6,870 nucleotides of DNA from Balneolia bacterium. GTDB taxonomy: Bacteria > Bacteroidota > Rhodothermia > Balneolales > Cyclonatronaceae. The position numbers and the translations under genes are program-made. The notes beneath the pieces were generated by a model. The model saw only the letters and a list, made by a program, of their open reading frames with translations, made no database searches and was not told where the DNA came from. The stretch is taken from assembly GCA_003566395.1 (NCBI GenBank), contig PXDL01000392.1, positions 1 through 6,870 on the forward strand. The letters are read 5' to 3'. This document shows, piece by piece, positions 1-6,264 of the stretch (positions are counted from its first letter, which is position 1; each line of letters begins with the position of its first letter).

Positions 1-130
1 CACCATTCAAAATTGGGAGCGGAGCGACCTTCGCCATTTTTTCACAAGGCCGGATTTGGTCCTTTAAATCAAACTATGAGTAGGATTTCAGCCTTTTTGC
101 ATGGGCCTCTACCCATCCTTAACTCTAATC

Positions 131-192
131 CAAAAAAGTAAAAACTCCGGCTCTGAACTACTTCAGGGCACGGAACTTAGTAGTTTGGCCGG
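131..192 (-). terminator. Candidate intrinsic terminator of the hemL-MFS-yqaA unit
   Basis: Read on the minus strand, CCGGC (188-192) pairs with GCCGG (147-151). After a small internal loop, AACTACT (179-185) pairs with AGTAGTT (156-162), giving 12 base pairs around a 16-nt loop. The stem is followed at once by AGTTTTTACTTTTTTG (131-146), a typical U-rich tail. On the plus strand the same hairpin has no T-run after it, so the direction is minus. It lies about 210 bp past the yqaA stop, which leaves room for a small extra ORF inside the transcript. The internal loop and the large apical loop weaken the call somewhat. Confidence 0.6.
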
Positions 193-194
193 AA

Positions 195-221
195 CAATCC
201 GTTCAATCCGCGTAATCCGCG
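195..221. repeat. Triplicated 9-bp direct repeat
   Basis: Three tandem 9-bp units, CAATCCGTT, CAATCCGCG and TAATCCGCG, share the core AATCCG at 196-201, 205-210 and 214-219. Runs like this, reading as repeated CGCGGATTA on the other strand, are familiar to me from intergenic DNA of many bacteria. I cannot assign a function. It lies just upstream, in the minus direction, of the terminator hairpin. Confidence 0.5.
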
Positions 222-256
222 GGACAAAAACATGCTACAAACGGATACAGTAAGAA

Positions 257-385
257 TCAGTTTCCCCGGACAACAGTGATTTCGTTTAGCGGATTTTCAA
301 GCAATTCCAAGCCAGATATAAATTGATACTGTTTTTTATTAGTGCCTGTCCTTTCCGGTTCATGTACCAGAGCGATGTTCTTCAA
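257..385 (-). CDS. Possible small ORF (42 aa), unknown
   Basis: This minus-strand frame is open for 51 codons, from a stop inside the 3' end of yqaA (413-415) to the TGA at 257-259. There is no ATG; the most usable start is TTG at 383-385, giving about 42 residues. The predicted peptide is soluble and balanced in charge, contains ALVHEPERTG and ends in EITVVRGN. It does not look like a simple shadow, because no gene lies opposite it. It sits 16 bp after yqaA and before the candidate terminator, so it would be the last gene of that transcript. I do not recognise a family. A run of this length can arise by chance, and it could also be the remnant of a longer gene. Confidence 0.2.
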   Translation of the reverse strand: MKNIALVHEPERTGTNKKQYQFISGLELLENPLNEITVVRGN

Positions 386-401
386 AAGTATCTCTGCTAT
401 G

Positions 402-824
402 TTAAGTCGGCATCACCCAGATTATCAACATGTAGCGCGCGATTCGTAGCGAGAAAACAACCAGGATGAAGGGCAGCAAACGGAGCTTGAAAAGTCCTGC
501 CACGATGGTAATCGGATCTCCAATTAAAGGAGCCCAGGAGAGCAGCAGACTCCAAAATCCATATTTTTTTACCCATATAAGCGATTTCCGGCCAAAACGG
601 GAACGTCTCAATTTTTTGCGTGACCAATCGTGAAACAGAAACCCAATTCCATAATTGAGCAGACAGGCCAGGCAATTGCCCACGGAAGCCCAGATTAAAA
701 CGGAAACGGGGTCAATGCCGCCGAGTACAGCTGCCGCCACGGCCGCCTCCGAACTAAATGGCAGAATGGTAGCCGCAGCAAAAGCTGTAAAAAATAAAAG
801 AATGAGCGCGGTTAGTTCATCCAT
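402..824 (-). CDS. yqaA: YqaA-like (SNARE-associated/DedA-type) inner-membrane protein
   Basis: This 140-residue integral membrane protein is nearly the length of E. coli YqaA (about 142) and matches its layout. A first hydrophobic segment (residues 6-24) runs into LPFSSEAAV, where E. coli has a Pro/Ser-Glu motif at the same place. A second segment holds GN at 49-50. A basic loop (DWSRKKLRRSRFGRK, 66-80) leads to the family-typical WVKKYG, then LLLSWAPLIGDPITIVAG (93-110) and a final hydrophobic stretch near the C-terminus. YqaA relatives belong to the DedA/VTT superfamily, whose known members act in membrane lipid or small-solute homeostasis; the substrate of this branch is not settled. The ATG at 822-824 fits the family start. 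The gene lies 50 bp after the MFS gene on the same strand, so co-transcription is likely. Its link to heme synthesis is unclear. Confidence 0.85.
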   Translation of the reverse strand: MDELTALILLFFTAFAAATILPFSSEAAVAAAVLGGIDPVSVLIWASVGNCLACLLNYGIGFLFHDWSRKKLRRSRFGRKSLIWVKKYGFWSLLLSWAPLIGDPITIVAGLFKLRLLPFILVVFSLRIARYMLIIWVMPT

Positions 825-874
825 CGTTTTTACCCGGAAGAGCGAATGTCAGCTTCCCCATCATCAGCCCCGCC

Positions 875-2152
875 TCAGCCCGCAGTTTCATCGGGAGTGT
901 CTTCCTTCAGGGCGGACGTCATTTTCAAACCCACCCAAATGGTGATGCCCACCACCGCAGCCGTCACAAAAAACGGAACCATCGCACCTACCCCAAACAG
1001 AAACCCTCCCCATGTAGGACCAATGGTACGGCCCAAACCGGATAATCCCTGAGCGGTGCCCATCACCGTACCCACCTGCGCCGGATCGGCTTCCTTGGAA
1101 ATCAGGCTGTTCATAGTCGGAAGATTAAGACTGTGACCCACGGCCATAATTCCAAGAAAGAGCGTGAGCATCAAAATATTTGGAGAAAGTCCGATCAGGA
1201 ACATTCCTATCGCCATTAAAATATTTCCGGCCAGGAAGATTTTTTCTTCCGGAAATCTGTTTGTAAGCGGACGAATGAGTCCTCCCTGAATTATAACGGC
1301 AATAATTCCGATATAGAAAAACTGAAGGCTAACCTGCTGGGCGTCCATATCGAGCACGGCTTCGCTGAAAAGCGGAAAAGCACTATAGAGATTTGACTGT
1401 GCGAAAGAAAGCACAAATGCCGAAAGAACCAGTAGTCCGAAAAAGGAAGATCCGGATGCCTTTAAATCTCCAAATCGTTTCCAGAAGGATAATGTAAAAA
1501 CTCCTATTGGCCTGAATTTCGGAAGCGATTTCGCCTTTTCTTTATCAACGGTTTCTTCCAGTTTGAAATACACCAGCAGAAAACTGCACAGCGATAAAAA
1601 GGCGGCAAAAAATCCGGGGAGCGCGTATTTGTTAGTATCCAGCCACTCAGCCAGGTCCGGAAAACCGATGGTTCCGAAAAAACCGTGAAACGAAGGATTA
1701 ATGAGTACGGCCGCAAGCACAGGACCGAGCACAAATCCGATGCCAAACGCGGCCCCGATTAGCCCCATCCCCCGGGCGCGCTCCTCATTCGTGGTGACAT
1801 CCGCGATGTAGGCTTGGGCGGTGGAAATGCTTCCGCCCATAATTCCGGCCAGCGCCCTTGAGAATAGCAGCACCCCGAGCGAGCCGGCCAGTCCGAAAAT
1901 GATATAGGCGAAGATAGCCCCGAAGGTGCTGATCAGCATGATCGGGCGCCTGCCGATCCGATCCGAGAGGCTCCCCCAGATGGGAGAAAAAATGAGCTGA
2001 GCGAACGAAAAGACGCTGTAGAGCAATCCGACTATGATGGGCGTGGCTCCGAATTCCGCACCGTAAAACGGCAGCAACGGCAGGACGATGCCGAACCCGA
2101 TCAGGTCAATCAGTACAACAAAAAAGACCGTAAAAAGGCGCCCTTTATCCAA
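875..2152 (-). CDS. MFS transporter, TetA-like DHA1 family
   Basis: This 425-residue protein has the twelve-helix layout of drug:H+ antiporters of the major facilitator superfamily. It opens with DLIGFGIVLPLLP (16-28), typical of helix 1 in this family. Motif A between helices 2 and 3 is intact (G60-SLSDRIGRRP-70). Helix 5 carries a motif C-like GxxxGxxxGP (GAAFGIGFVLGP, 133-144), the mark of exporters. A charged central loop (about 197-230) separates the two halves. The nearest familiar relatives are TetA/TCR proteins, but sequence alone does not give the substrate. The start is a TTG at 2150-2152; no in-frame ATG lies before helix 2. An AGGA six bases upstream supports it. Only three bases separate it from the hemL stop, so the two are almost surely translated from one mRNA. 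Export of a tetrapyrrole or a precursor is a reasonable guess from this context; a general drug pump is the alternative. Confidence 0.88.
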   Translation of the reverse strand: MDKGRLFTVFFVVLIDLIGFGIVLPLLPFYGAEFGATPIIVGLLYSVFSFAQLIFSPIWGSLSDRIGRRPIMLISTFGAIFAYIIFGLAGSLGVLLFSRALAGIMGGSISTAQAYIADVTTNEERARGMGLIGAAFGIGFVLGPVLAAVLINPSFHGFFGTIGFPDLAEWLDTNKYALPGFFAAFLSLCSFLLVYFKLEETVDKEKAKSLPKFRPIGVFTLSFWKRFGDLKASGSSFFGLLVLSAFVLSFAQSNLYSAFPLFSEAVLDMDAQQVSLQFFYIGIIAVIIQGGLIRPLTNRFPEEKIFLAGNILMAIGMFLIGLSPNILMLTLFLGIMAVGHSLNLPTMNSLISKEADPAQVGTVMGTAQGLSGLGRTIGPTWGGFLFGVGAMVPFFVTAAVVGITIWVGLKMTSALKEDTPDETAG

Positions 2153-2155
2153 TGC

Positions 2156-3475
2156 TTATCCTGCCTGCTCCCTGAGTTCAGCCAGTTCTTCGGCGGTTTC
2201 ATCGGCGGCGGCCACAGTTTCATCAAGCTGTTCCTGAGTGAGCGCGTTCGAAATAAAGAGACTTTCATAAGCCGAGGGAGGAAGATACACGCCGCGTTTC
2301 AGCATACCGTGGAAAAACAGCCGAAACAGCTCTACATCGGTTTTGGAACAGCTTTCGAAATCGGTTACTTCTCCTTCGCAGAAGAAAATTCCCAGCATAG
2401 AGCCCACCCGGTTCATAGAGTGATCAATCTCATGATGCTTGAAAATCCGGTGCAGCCATTCCTCAAGATGGACCGTTTTCTGTTCCAGTTCGTCGTAAAT
2501 TGATCGGTTATTATGCAGCTCGCTCAGCAGCGCCAGTCCGGCGTGCATGGCCAACGGGTTTCCGGAGAGCGTACCGGCCTGATATACCGGCCCGACCGGC
2601 GAAACCATTTTCATAATTTCTTCCTTTCCACCGTAAGCGCCCACCGGCAGCCCGGCACCTATAATTTTCCCGTAGGTTACCAGATCGGCTTTTACGCCGT
2701 ACAATTCCTGCGCCCCGCCCGGAGCTACGCGAAATCCGCACATCACTTCATCAAAAACAAGTACGGTGCCGTGTTTATCGCAAAGGTCGCGCAGCCCTTG
2801 CAGGAATCCTTCGGCCGGCGGTACACAGCCCATATTACCGGCAATAGGTTCAAGAATGATGGCCGCTACTTCATCTTTATTTTCCTCCAGCAGACGCTCT
2901 ACGTCGTCAAGGTGGTTAAACTGGGCGGTGAGGGTATCCTTTGCGGTACCTTTGGTAACGCCCGGGCTGCTCGGGGTTCCCAGGGTCATGGCTCCGCTTC
3001 CGGCTTTTATCAGAAACGAGTCGCCGTGGCCGTGATAGTTCCCTTCAAACTTGATAATCTTATCGCGTCCGGTGTAGCCGCGGGCCACACGGATGGCGCT
3101 CATGCAGGCTTCGGTACCGGAGTTCACCATCCTGATTTTATCCATGCCCGGCACCATTTCTCTGATGAGCTCGGCGAGCTGGATTTCCACTTCGGTAGGT
3201 GCCCCGAAGGATGTAGATCGTTCGGCCGCTTTTTGCACAGCTTCCACAACAGGCGGCCAGGCGTGCCCGAGAATCATCGGTCCCCAGGAGCCGACATAAT
3301 CGATATAGGTGTTGCCGTCGGCATCGTGGAGGGTGGCGCCTTTGGCTTTTTCAAAAAATACAGGCGTGCCGCCCACGGCTTTAAATGCTCTAACCGGGCT
3401 GTTTACACCACCCGGAATAAATTGCTGTGCCCGTTTGTAGAGTGAGCTGCTTTTTTCGTACATACTTGAAATCAT
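2156..3475 (-). CDS. hemL: Glutamate-1-semialdehyde 2,1-aminomutase
   Basis: This PLP enzyme converts glutamate-1-semialdehyde to 5-aminolevulinate, the last step of the C5 route to tetrapyrroles. At 439 residues it is slightly longer than E. coli HemL (about 426) and matches it end to end. Visible landmarks are IPGGVNSPVRAF (20-31), YVGSWGPMILGH (60-71), SFGAPTE (89-95), the phosphate-binding VNSGTEA (117-123), YHGH (147-150), FDEV with the PLP-nitrogen Asp242, and the Schiff-base lysine K270 in YGKIIGAGLPVGA. QAGTLSGNP (299-307) is also complete. The ATG at 3473-3475 is taken as the start; the ATG four codons later is equally possible, because the conserved part begins only around residue 10. 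The gene has its own candidate promoter upstream, and the MFS gene follows after three bases. The glutamyl-tRNA reductase (hemA) needed before it is not in this window. Confidence 0.98.
   Translation of the reverse strand: MISSMYEKSSSLYKRAQQFIPGGVNSPVRAFKAVGGTPVFFEKAKGATLHDADGNTYIDYVGSWGPMILGHAWPPVVEAVQKAAERSTSFGAPTEVEIQLAELIREMVPGMDKIRMVNSGTEACMSAIRVARGYTGRDKIIKFEGNYHGHGDSFLIKAGSGAMTLGTPSSPGVTKGTAKDTLTAQFNHLDDVERLLEENKDEVAAIILEPIAGNMGCVPPAEGFLQGLRDLCDKHGTVLVFDEVMCGFRVAPGGAQELYGVKADLVTYGKIIGAGLPVGAYGGKEEIMKMVSPVGPVYQAGTLSGNPLAMHAGLALLSELHNNRSIYDELEQKTVHLEEWLHRIFKHHEIDHSMNRVGSMLGIFFCEGEVTDFESCSKTDVELFRLFFHGMLKRGVYLPPSAYESLFISNALTQEQLDETVAAADETAEELAELREQAG
2159..2162 (-). promoter_or_regulatory. 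Shine-Dalgarno of the MFS gene
   Basis: AGGA on the minus strand lies inside the last codons of hemL, six bases before the TTG at 2150-2152. The hemL stop (2156-2158) falls between them, an arrangement typical of translational coupling. It is the main evidence for choosing the TTG start. Confidence 0.5.
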
Positions 3476-3505
3476 TTCTTTTCTGAAGCTTGGTTAAACA
3501 AGCCG

Positions 3506-3513
3506 CTAAGATA
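3506..3513 (-). promoter_or_regulatory. Candidate hemL promoter (-7 element)
   Basis: TATCTTAG on the minus strand matches the Bacteroidota -7 consensus TAnnTTTG with one mismatch, about 30 bases before the hemL ATG. I see no clear TTTG -33 box 19-21 bases upstream. A 5-bp hairpin (GCTTG 3488-3492 with CAAGC 3499-3503) would lie in the short leader. The 153-bp gap after the kinase gene agrees with a separate promoter, though read-through from hemB is possible. Confidence 0.35.
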
Positions 3514-3628
3514 CACAAGCTCCTTGAAGCAGGTATGAATTTTTTCAAGCTTCTTCATCAATTTTCGAACCTGCCCGGACAGGCGTCAAATACCTCCCCT
3601 CCTTGACTTCAGTACCGGAGTGAAGCTC

Positions 3629-4042
3629 CTAAAAGTTGCGCTCCATCCTGATTGTATTTACTCCATCATTGCTTGTATAGCTCACATCATCCATAATCTG
3701 GGCGATGATGTTCAGACCGTAACCGCCCTCCGGCAGCGTCTCCGGCTCATCGGGATCGATTACCAGATGCTGCGGTCGGGCTCCCTGAACGTTAACTTTT
3801 CCGGTATCTTTGAGTTCGGCTACAAAGCGGGAACCGGTAATTTCCACATAGATATCGATTTTCTCATCTTCGTTGTTCTCGTAGGCGTGTTCGGAAATGT
3901 TGTTCATGGCCTCTACAAGGGCAATCTGGATATGCTGGGCGTTATAAACCGAAATCCCTTTATCACGGCACAGATCCCTCACTTTACCGGAAAGCAAAAG
4001 AATGCTTTCTGCCGAGCATCGTATGTTGTATTGATATTCCAA
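3629..4042 (-). CDS. RsbW/SpoIIAB-like ATP-binding serine kinase (anti-sigma type)
   Basis: A 137-residue single-domain protein of the GHKL ATPase fold (HATPase_c_2 type). The N box reads ALVEAMNNISEHAY (41-54), with Glu44, Asn48 and His52 in the places used for catalysis and Mg-ATP binding. The G1 box is DTG (79-81), and the G2 region is PEGGYGLNII (104-113). RsbW/SpoIIAB proteins bind sigma factors and phosphorylate a STAS-domain antagonist on serine; others of this group act in partner switches that do not involve sigma factors. No STAS protein, sigma factor or PP2C phosphatase lies nearby, so the partner is unknown. The start is a TTG at 4040-4042, since the frame has no earlier ATG after its upstream stop. 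A purine-rich AAAGGAAG (4055-4062) lies 12 bases ahead, rather far. The gene follows hemB by 41 bp and probably shares its transcript. Confidence 0.85.
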   Translation of the reverse strand: MEYQYNIRCSAESILLLSGKVRDLCRDKGISVYNAQHIQIALVEAMNNISEHAYENNEDEKIDIYVEITGSRFVAELKDTGKVNVQGARPQHLVIDPDEPETLPEGGYGLNIIAQIMDDVSYTSNDGVNTIRMERNF

Positions 4043-4083
4043 CCGGTTTTCAGGCTTCCTTTATCAAGGTTAAGTTATTAGAC

Positions 4084-5091
4084 TTAGTTGAGCAGCTTTG
4101 CCGCATTTTTAGCAAAATATGTGGCGATAAGATCGGCACCGGCTCTGCGAAAAGCAATCAGCGTTTCCATCATTGCCTGTTCTTCATTGAGCCATCCCTT
4201 TTCGGCTGCCGCTTTAATCATCGCGTATTCCCCCGACACCTGATAGACCGAAACCGGTAAGCTTACGCTTTCACGCACTCCCCGGACCACATCAAGATAA
4301 GCAATTCCGGGTTTTACCATCACAATATCGGCTCCTTCCTGTTCATCGAGCTGGGCCTCCCGGCCGGCTTCGCGAACGTTTGCCGGATTCATCTGATAGG
4401 TTTTTTTATCGCCGAATCCGGGCGCGGAATCGAGCGCATCCCGAAACGGGCCGTAAAAACAGGATGCATATTTGGCGCTGTAGGCCATAATCCCGGTCTC
4501 ACTAAAGCCTTCGAATTCCAGTGATTTGCGAATGGCCCCTATACGTCCGTCCATCATATCGGAAGGGGCTACTACATCGGCACCGGCCGCGGCGTGGCTT
4601 ACCGCCATTTTTGCCAACACTTCCACCGACACATCGTTCTGAACGATGCCGTTTTCCACAATGCCGTCGTGCCCGTAACTCGAATAGGGATCGAGGGCCA
4701 CATCCGTCATAACACACAAACCGGGAGCGGCCGCCTTCACCTTTTTGACGGCCCGCTGCATCAGCCCGTCCGGATTGAGCGCTTCCGTCCCCTCGTTGTC
4801 CTTCAGCTCGTCCGGAACTTTCACAAAAAGCAGCACAGACCAAATGCCCAGAGACTCCAGCTCCTTGACTTCCTTTTCAAGAAGATCCAGGCTCAATCTG
4901 TAATAGTCGGGCATGGAGGGGATCGGGTCTTTAACGCCTTCGCCTTCCACCACAAAAAGCGGCGCAATAAACATGGAAGGATGAAGTCTGTGCTCGGTCG
5001 TCATTTCCCGCAGCGATTCGCTCATGCGGGTTCTTCTGCCCCTCACCGCCGGAAACGAGCCGGGCGATGTGGATGTAATTCGAATACTCAT
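4084..5091 (-). CDS. hemB: Porphobilinogen synthase (5-aminolevulinate dehydratase)
   Basis: HemB joins two 5-aminolevulinate molecules into porphobilinogen. The 335 residues from the ATG at 5089-5091 match E. coli HemB (about 324) along their length. The two active-site lysines are K207 in AYSAKYASCFYGPFR and K260 in MVKPGIAYLD. GADVVAPSDMMDG (170-182), YQMNP (232-236) and YQVSGEYAMIK (283-293) are also conserved. Where E. coli has three zinc-binding cysteines, this protein has VALDPYSSYGHDG (131-143), with Ala132, Asp134 and Asp142. That is the zinc-free, Mg-using type seen in plants and Pseudomonas. The frame stays open 15 codons further upstream to a TTG, but that codon lies inside a perfect -7 promoter match, so the ATG is preferred; it keeps the N-terminal arm (RGRRTR, the counterpart of RPRRLR). 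The kinase gene follows after 41 bp. Confidence 0.97.
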   Translation of the reverse strand: MSIRITSTSPGSFPAVRGRRTRMSESLREMTTEHRLHPSMFIAPLFVVEGEGVKDPIPSMPDYYRLSLDLLEKEVKELESLGIWSVLLFVKVPDELKDNEGTEALNPDGLMQRAVKKVKAAAPGLCVMTDVALDPYSSYGHDGIVENGIVQNDVSVEVLAKMAVSHAAAGADVVAPSDMMDGRIGAIRKSLEFEGFSETGIMAYSAKYASCFYGPFRDALDSAPGFGDKKTYQMNPANVREAGREAQLDEQEGADIVMVKPGIAYLDVVRGVRESVSLPVSVYQVSGEYAMIKAAAEKGWLNEEQAMMETLIAFRRAGADLIATYFAKNAAKLLN

Positions 5092-5133
5092 GTAATAGGT
5101 TCTATAAATTGATCGCGGCCGCCTTGTTAATAC

Positions 5134-5141
5134 CAAACTTA
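5134..5141 (-). promoter_or_regulatory. Candidate hemB promoter (-7 element)
   Basis: TAAGTTTG on the minus strand is a perfect match to the Bacteroidota consensus TAnnTTTG, about 42 bases before the hemB ATG. No clear TTTG -33 box is seen at 19-21 bases upstream. Its position argues against a start at 5136, and suggests that hemB is transcribed separately from hemF, whose stop lies 135 bp upstream. I found no convincing terminator in that gap. Confidence 0.45.
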
Positions 5142-5276
5142 GTTGCCGAAAAAACCTGTAGCCGGGCGGCCGTTTTTCGCGGTTTTCAATTCAGGCATGA
5201 TAACAAAATGAACAATAGGAAGGAAACGGGGGCCGGGGTTTCTTTGTGCCATCTTTGCCACAGGGTACAATTTAAA

Positions 5277-6197
5277 TCAAACCCAGCTGCGCGGTTGCCG
5301 AAGTACGCCGATCAGTTTTTCCTCCTCAGAACCACTCTCTGGCTCGAACCCATAATCCCAGCGCACGCGGGGCGGCAAGCTCATTAATATCGACTCCACG
5401 CGACCGTTGGTTTTCAGCCCGAAAAGCGTGCCCCGGTCGTGTACCAGATTAAACTCAACATAGCGGCCGCGCCGGATTTCCTGCCAGTAGCGCTGCGCAT
5501 CGGTATAAGAAAGATTTTTGCGTTTGTCGGCCACCGGAATGTAGGCCCGGGTGAAGGCATCTCCGCAGGCGCGCGCCAGACTGAACCAGGTTTCGAGCTG
5601 CTCACCGGTTCCGGTTTCATCGCGCTTGTAGTCATAAAAAATACCTCCGATACCCCGTCCCTCGCCGCGGTGGGTATTGTGAAAATAGGCATCGCACTCT
5701 TTTTTAAACTCCGGATAAAGTTTAGGATCGATCGAATCGCAGGCCTGTTTGTGCGTTCGGTGGAAATGGGCTGCATCCTCTTCGAACAGATAGTAAGGGG
5801 TCATATCGGCGCCTCCGCCAAACCAGACATCTTTGCGTTCTCCGCCTTCTTCATCATACAGCTCGAACATCCGGTAATTAGCGTGAACGGTAGGGACCAT
5901 AGGGTTTTCAGGGTGAAGAACCAGCGAAATACCAGCCGCAAAAAACCAGCCCTGCTCCACGCCGAACCGTTTCCGAATGAGTTCGGGAAGCTCGCCATGC
6001 ACCACCGAGCAGTTCACCCCGCCCTTCTCAAAAACCCGTCCTTTCTCGATGACCCGCGTCCGGCCGCCTCCACCGCCTTCACGCTCCCAACTATCTTGCC
6101 GGAAAAGCGTTTGACCGTCGCAGACCTCTATCTCCCGGCAGATATGGTCCTGCAACCGGTGGATGTAATCGGTAAAACGGGTTTTAAGATCCTTCAT
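5277..6197 (-). CDS. hemF: Oxygen-dependent coproporphyrinogen III oxidase
   Basis: HemF oxidatively decarboxylates coproporphyrinogen III to protoporphyrinogen IX, using O2 and no cofactor. The 306 residues match the usual length (E. coli about 299). Recognisable parts are WEREGGGGGRTRVIEKG (37-53), EKGGVNCSVVHG (57-68), the catalytic-site His105 in PTVHANYR, WFGGGADMTPYY (125-136), FEEDAAHFH (138-146), the family signature from YPEFKKECDAYF (161-172) to HRGEGRGIGGIFYD (176-189), and GRYVEFNLVHDRGT (244-257). The C-terminal end LRQPRSWV is the usual finish of the family. The ATG at 6195-6197 places the conserved part correctly. The upstream TATATTCG is a good promoter candidate and suggests a monocistronic unit or a first gene. 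Needing O2, it marks an aerobic or facultative host; an anaerobic HemN or HemW-like partner is not in view. Confidence 0.98.
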   Translation of the reverse strand: MKDLKTRFTDYIHRLQDHICREIEVCDGQTLFRQDSWEREGGGGGRTRVIEKGRVFEKGGVNCSVVHGELPELIRKRFGVEQGWFFAAGISLVLHPENPMVPTVHANYRMFELYDEEGGERKDVWFGGGADMTPYYLFEEDAAHFHRTHKQACDSIDPKLYPEFKKECDAYFHNTHRGEGRGIGGIFYDYKRDETGTGEQLETWFSLARACGDAFTRAYIPVADKRKNLSYTDAQRYWQEIRRGRYVEFNLVHDRGTLFGLKTNGRVESILMSLPPRVRWDYGFEPESGSEEEKLIGVLRQPRSWV

Positions 6198-6232
6198 ACT
6201 TCAACTACTGGAAATGTGCGTTTGATTAGGCC

Positions 6233-6240
6233 CGAATATA
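6233..6240 (-). promoter_or_regulatory. Candidate hemF promoter (-7 element)
   Basis: TATATTCG on the minus strand matches TAnnTTTG with one mismatch and lies 35 bases before the hemF ATG. A T-run at about 6263-6266 on that strand lies roughly where a -33 box would be, but it is not a TTTG. An inverted repeat (6246-6264) covers the spacer. Confidence 0.4.
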
Positions 6241-6245
6241 GCTGA

Positions 6246-6264
6246 TTACCGGTGGATTCGGTAA
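6246..6264. promoter_or_regulatory. Inverted repeat over the hemF promoter spacer
   Basis: TTACCG (6246-6251) and CGGTAA (6259-6264) form a perfect 6-7-6 inverted repeat just upstream of the candidate hemF -7 element. The position fits a dimeric regulator's operator. A repeat of this size is expected by chance about once in a few hundred bases, so the call rests on position only. Confidence 0.25.

Larger units (their letters stand above)
1..256. other. Gene-poor left-edge region
   Basis: No convincing gene is visible here. A plus-strand frame is open from the left edge to a TAA at 139-141, about 46 codons. Its peptide is rich in Pro, Phe, Ser and His with almost no acidic residues, and it runs into the tract that serves as the U-run of the minus-strand terminator, so I do not call it. 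On the minus strand an ATG at 35-37 opens 12 codons to the window edge, too few to judge. The stretch holds a candidate terminator (131-192) and a triplicated 9-bp repeat (195-221). The rest may be a degraded or dispersed intergenic repeat, which I cannot confirm from one copy. Confidence 0.4.

Noticed and set aside
1..141. Plus-strand open frame entering from the left edge and ending at TAA 139-141
   Set aside because: Its composition is not protein-like (many Pro, Phe, His and Ser, few acidic residues), and it overlaps the terminator's T-tract. With only 46 codons visible it cannot be supported.
2513..3445. 310-codon plus-strand open frame opposite hemL
   Set aside because: It is wholly antisense to a strongly conserved hemL, its translation is rich in His, Gly, Phe and Arg with no recognisable domain, and it has no start context.
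3523..3553. Overlapping short inverted repeats (CTTGAA with TTCAAG, GAAGC with GCTTC) between the kinase gene and hemL
   Set aside because: The stems are only 5-6 bp, partly AT-rich, and no T-run follows on the minus strand. They do not make a terminator.
4594..5112. 172-codon plus-strand open frame opposite hemB
   Set aside because: It is antisense to hemB, with a His/Arg-rich translation and no family resemblance.
5092..5136. Fifteen-codon N-terminal extension of hemB from a TTG
   Set aside because: The TTG lies inside a perfect -7 promoter match, so it would be upstream of or at the transcript start. The ATG at 5089-5091 already gives the full family length.
5161..5180. GC-rich stretch followed by TTTTT on the plus strand between hemF and hemB
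   Set aside because: Only about 3 bp can pair before the T-run, and no plus-strand gene ends there.
5439..6245. 268-codon plus-strand open frame opposite hemF
   Set aside because: It is antisense to hemF, which is recognised along its full length. The frame is a by-product of codon bias.
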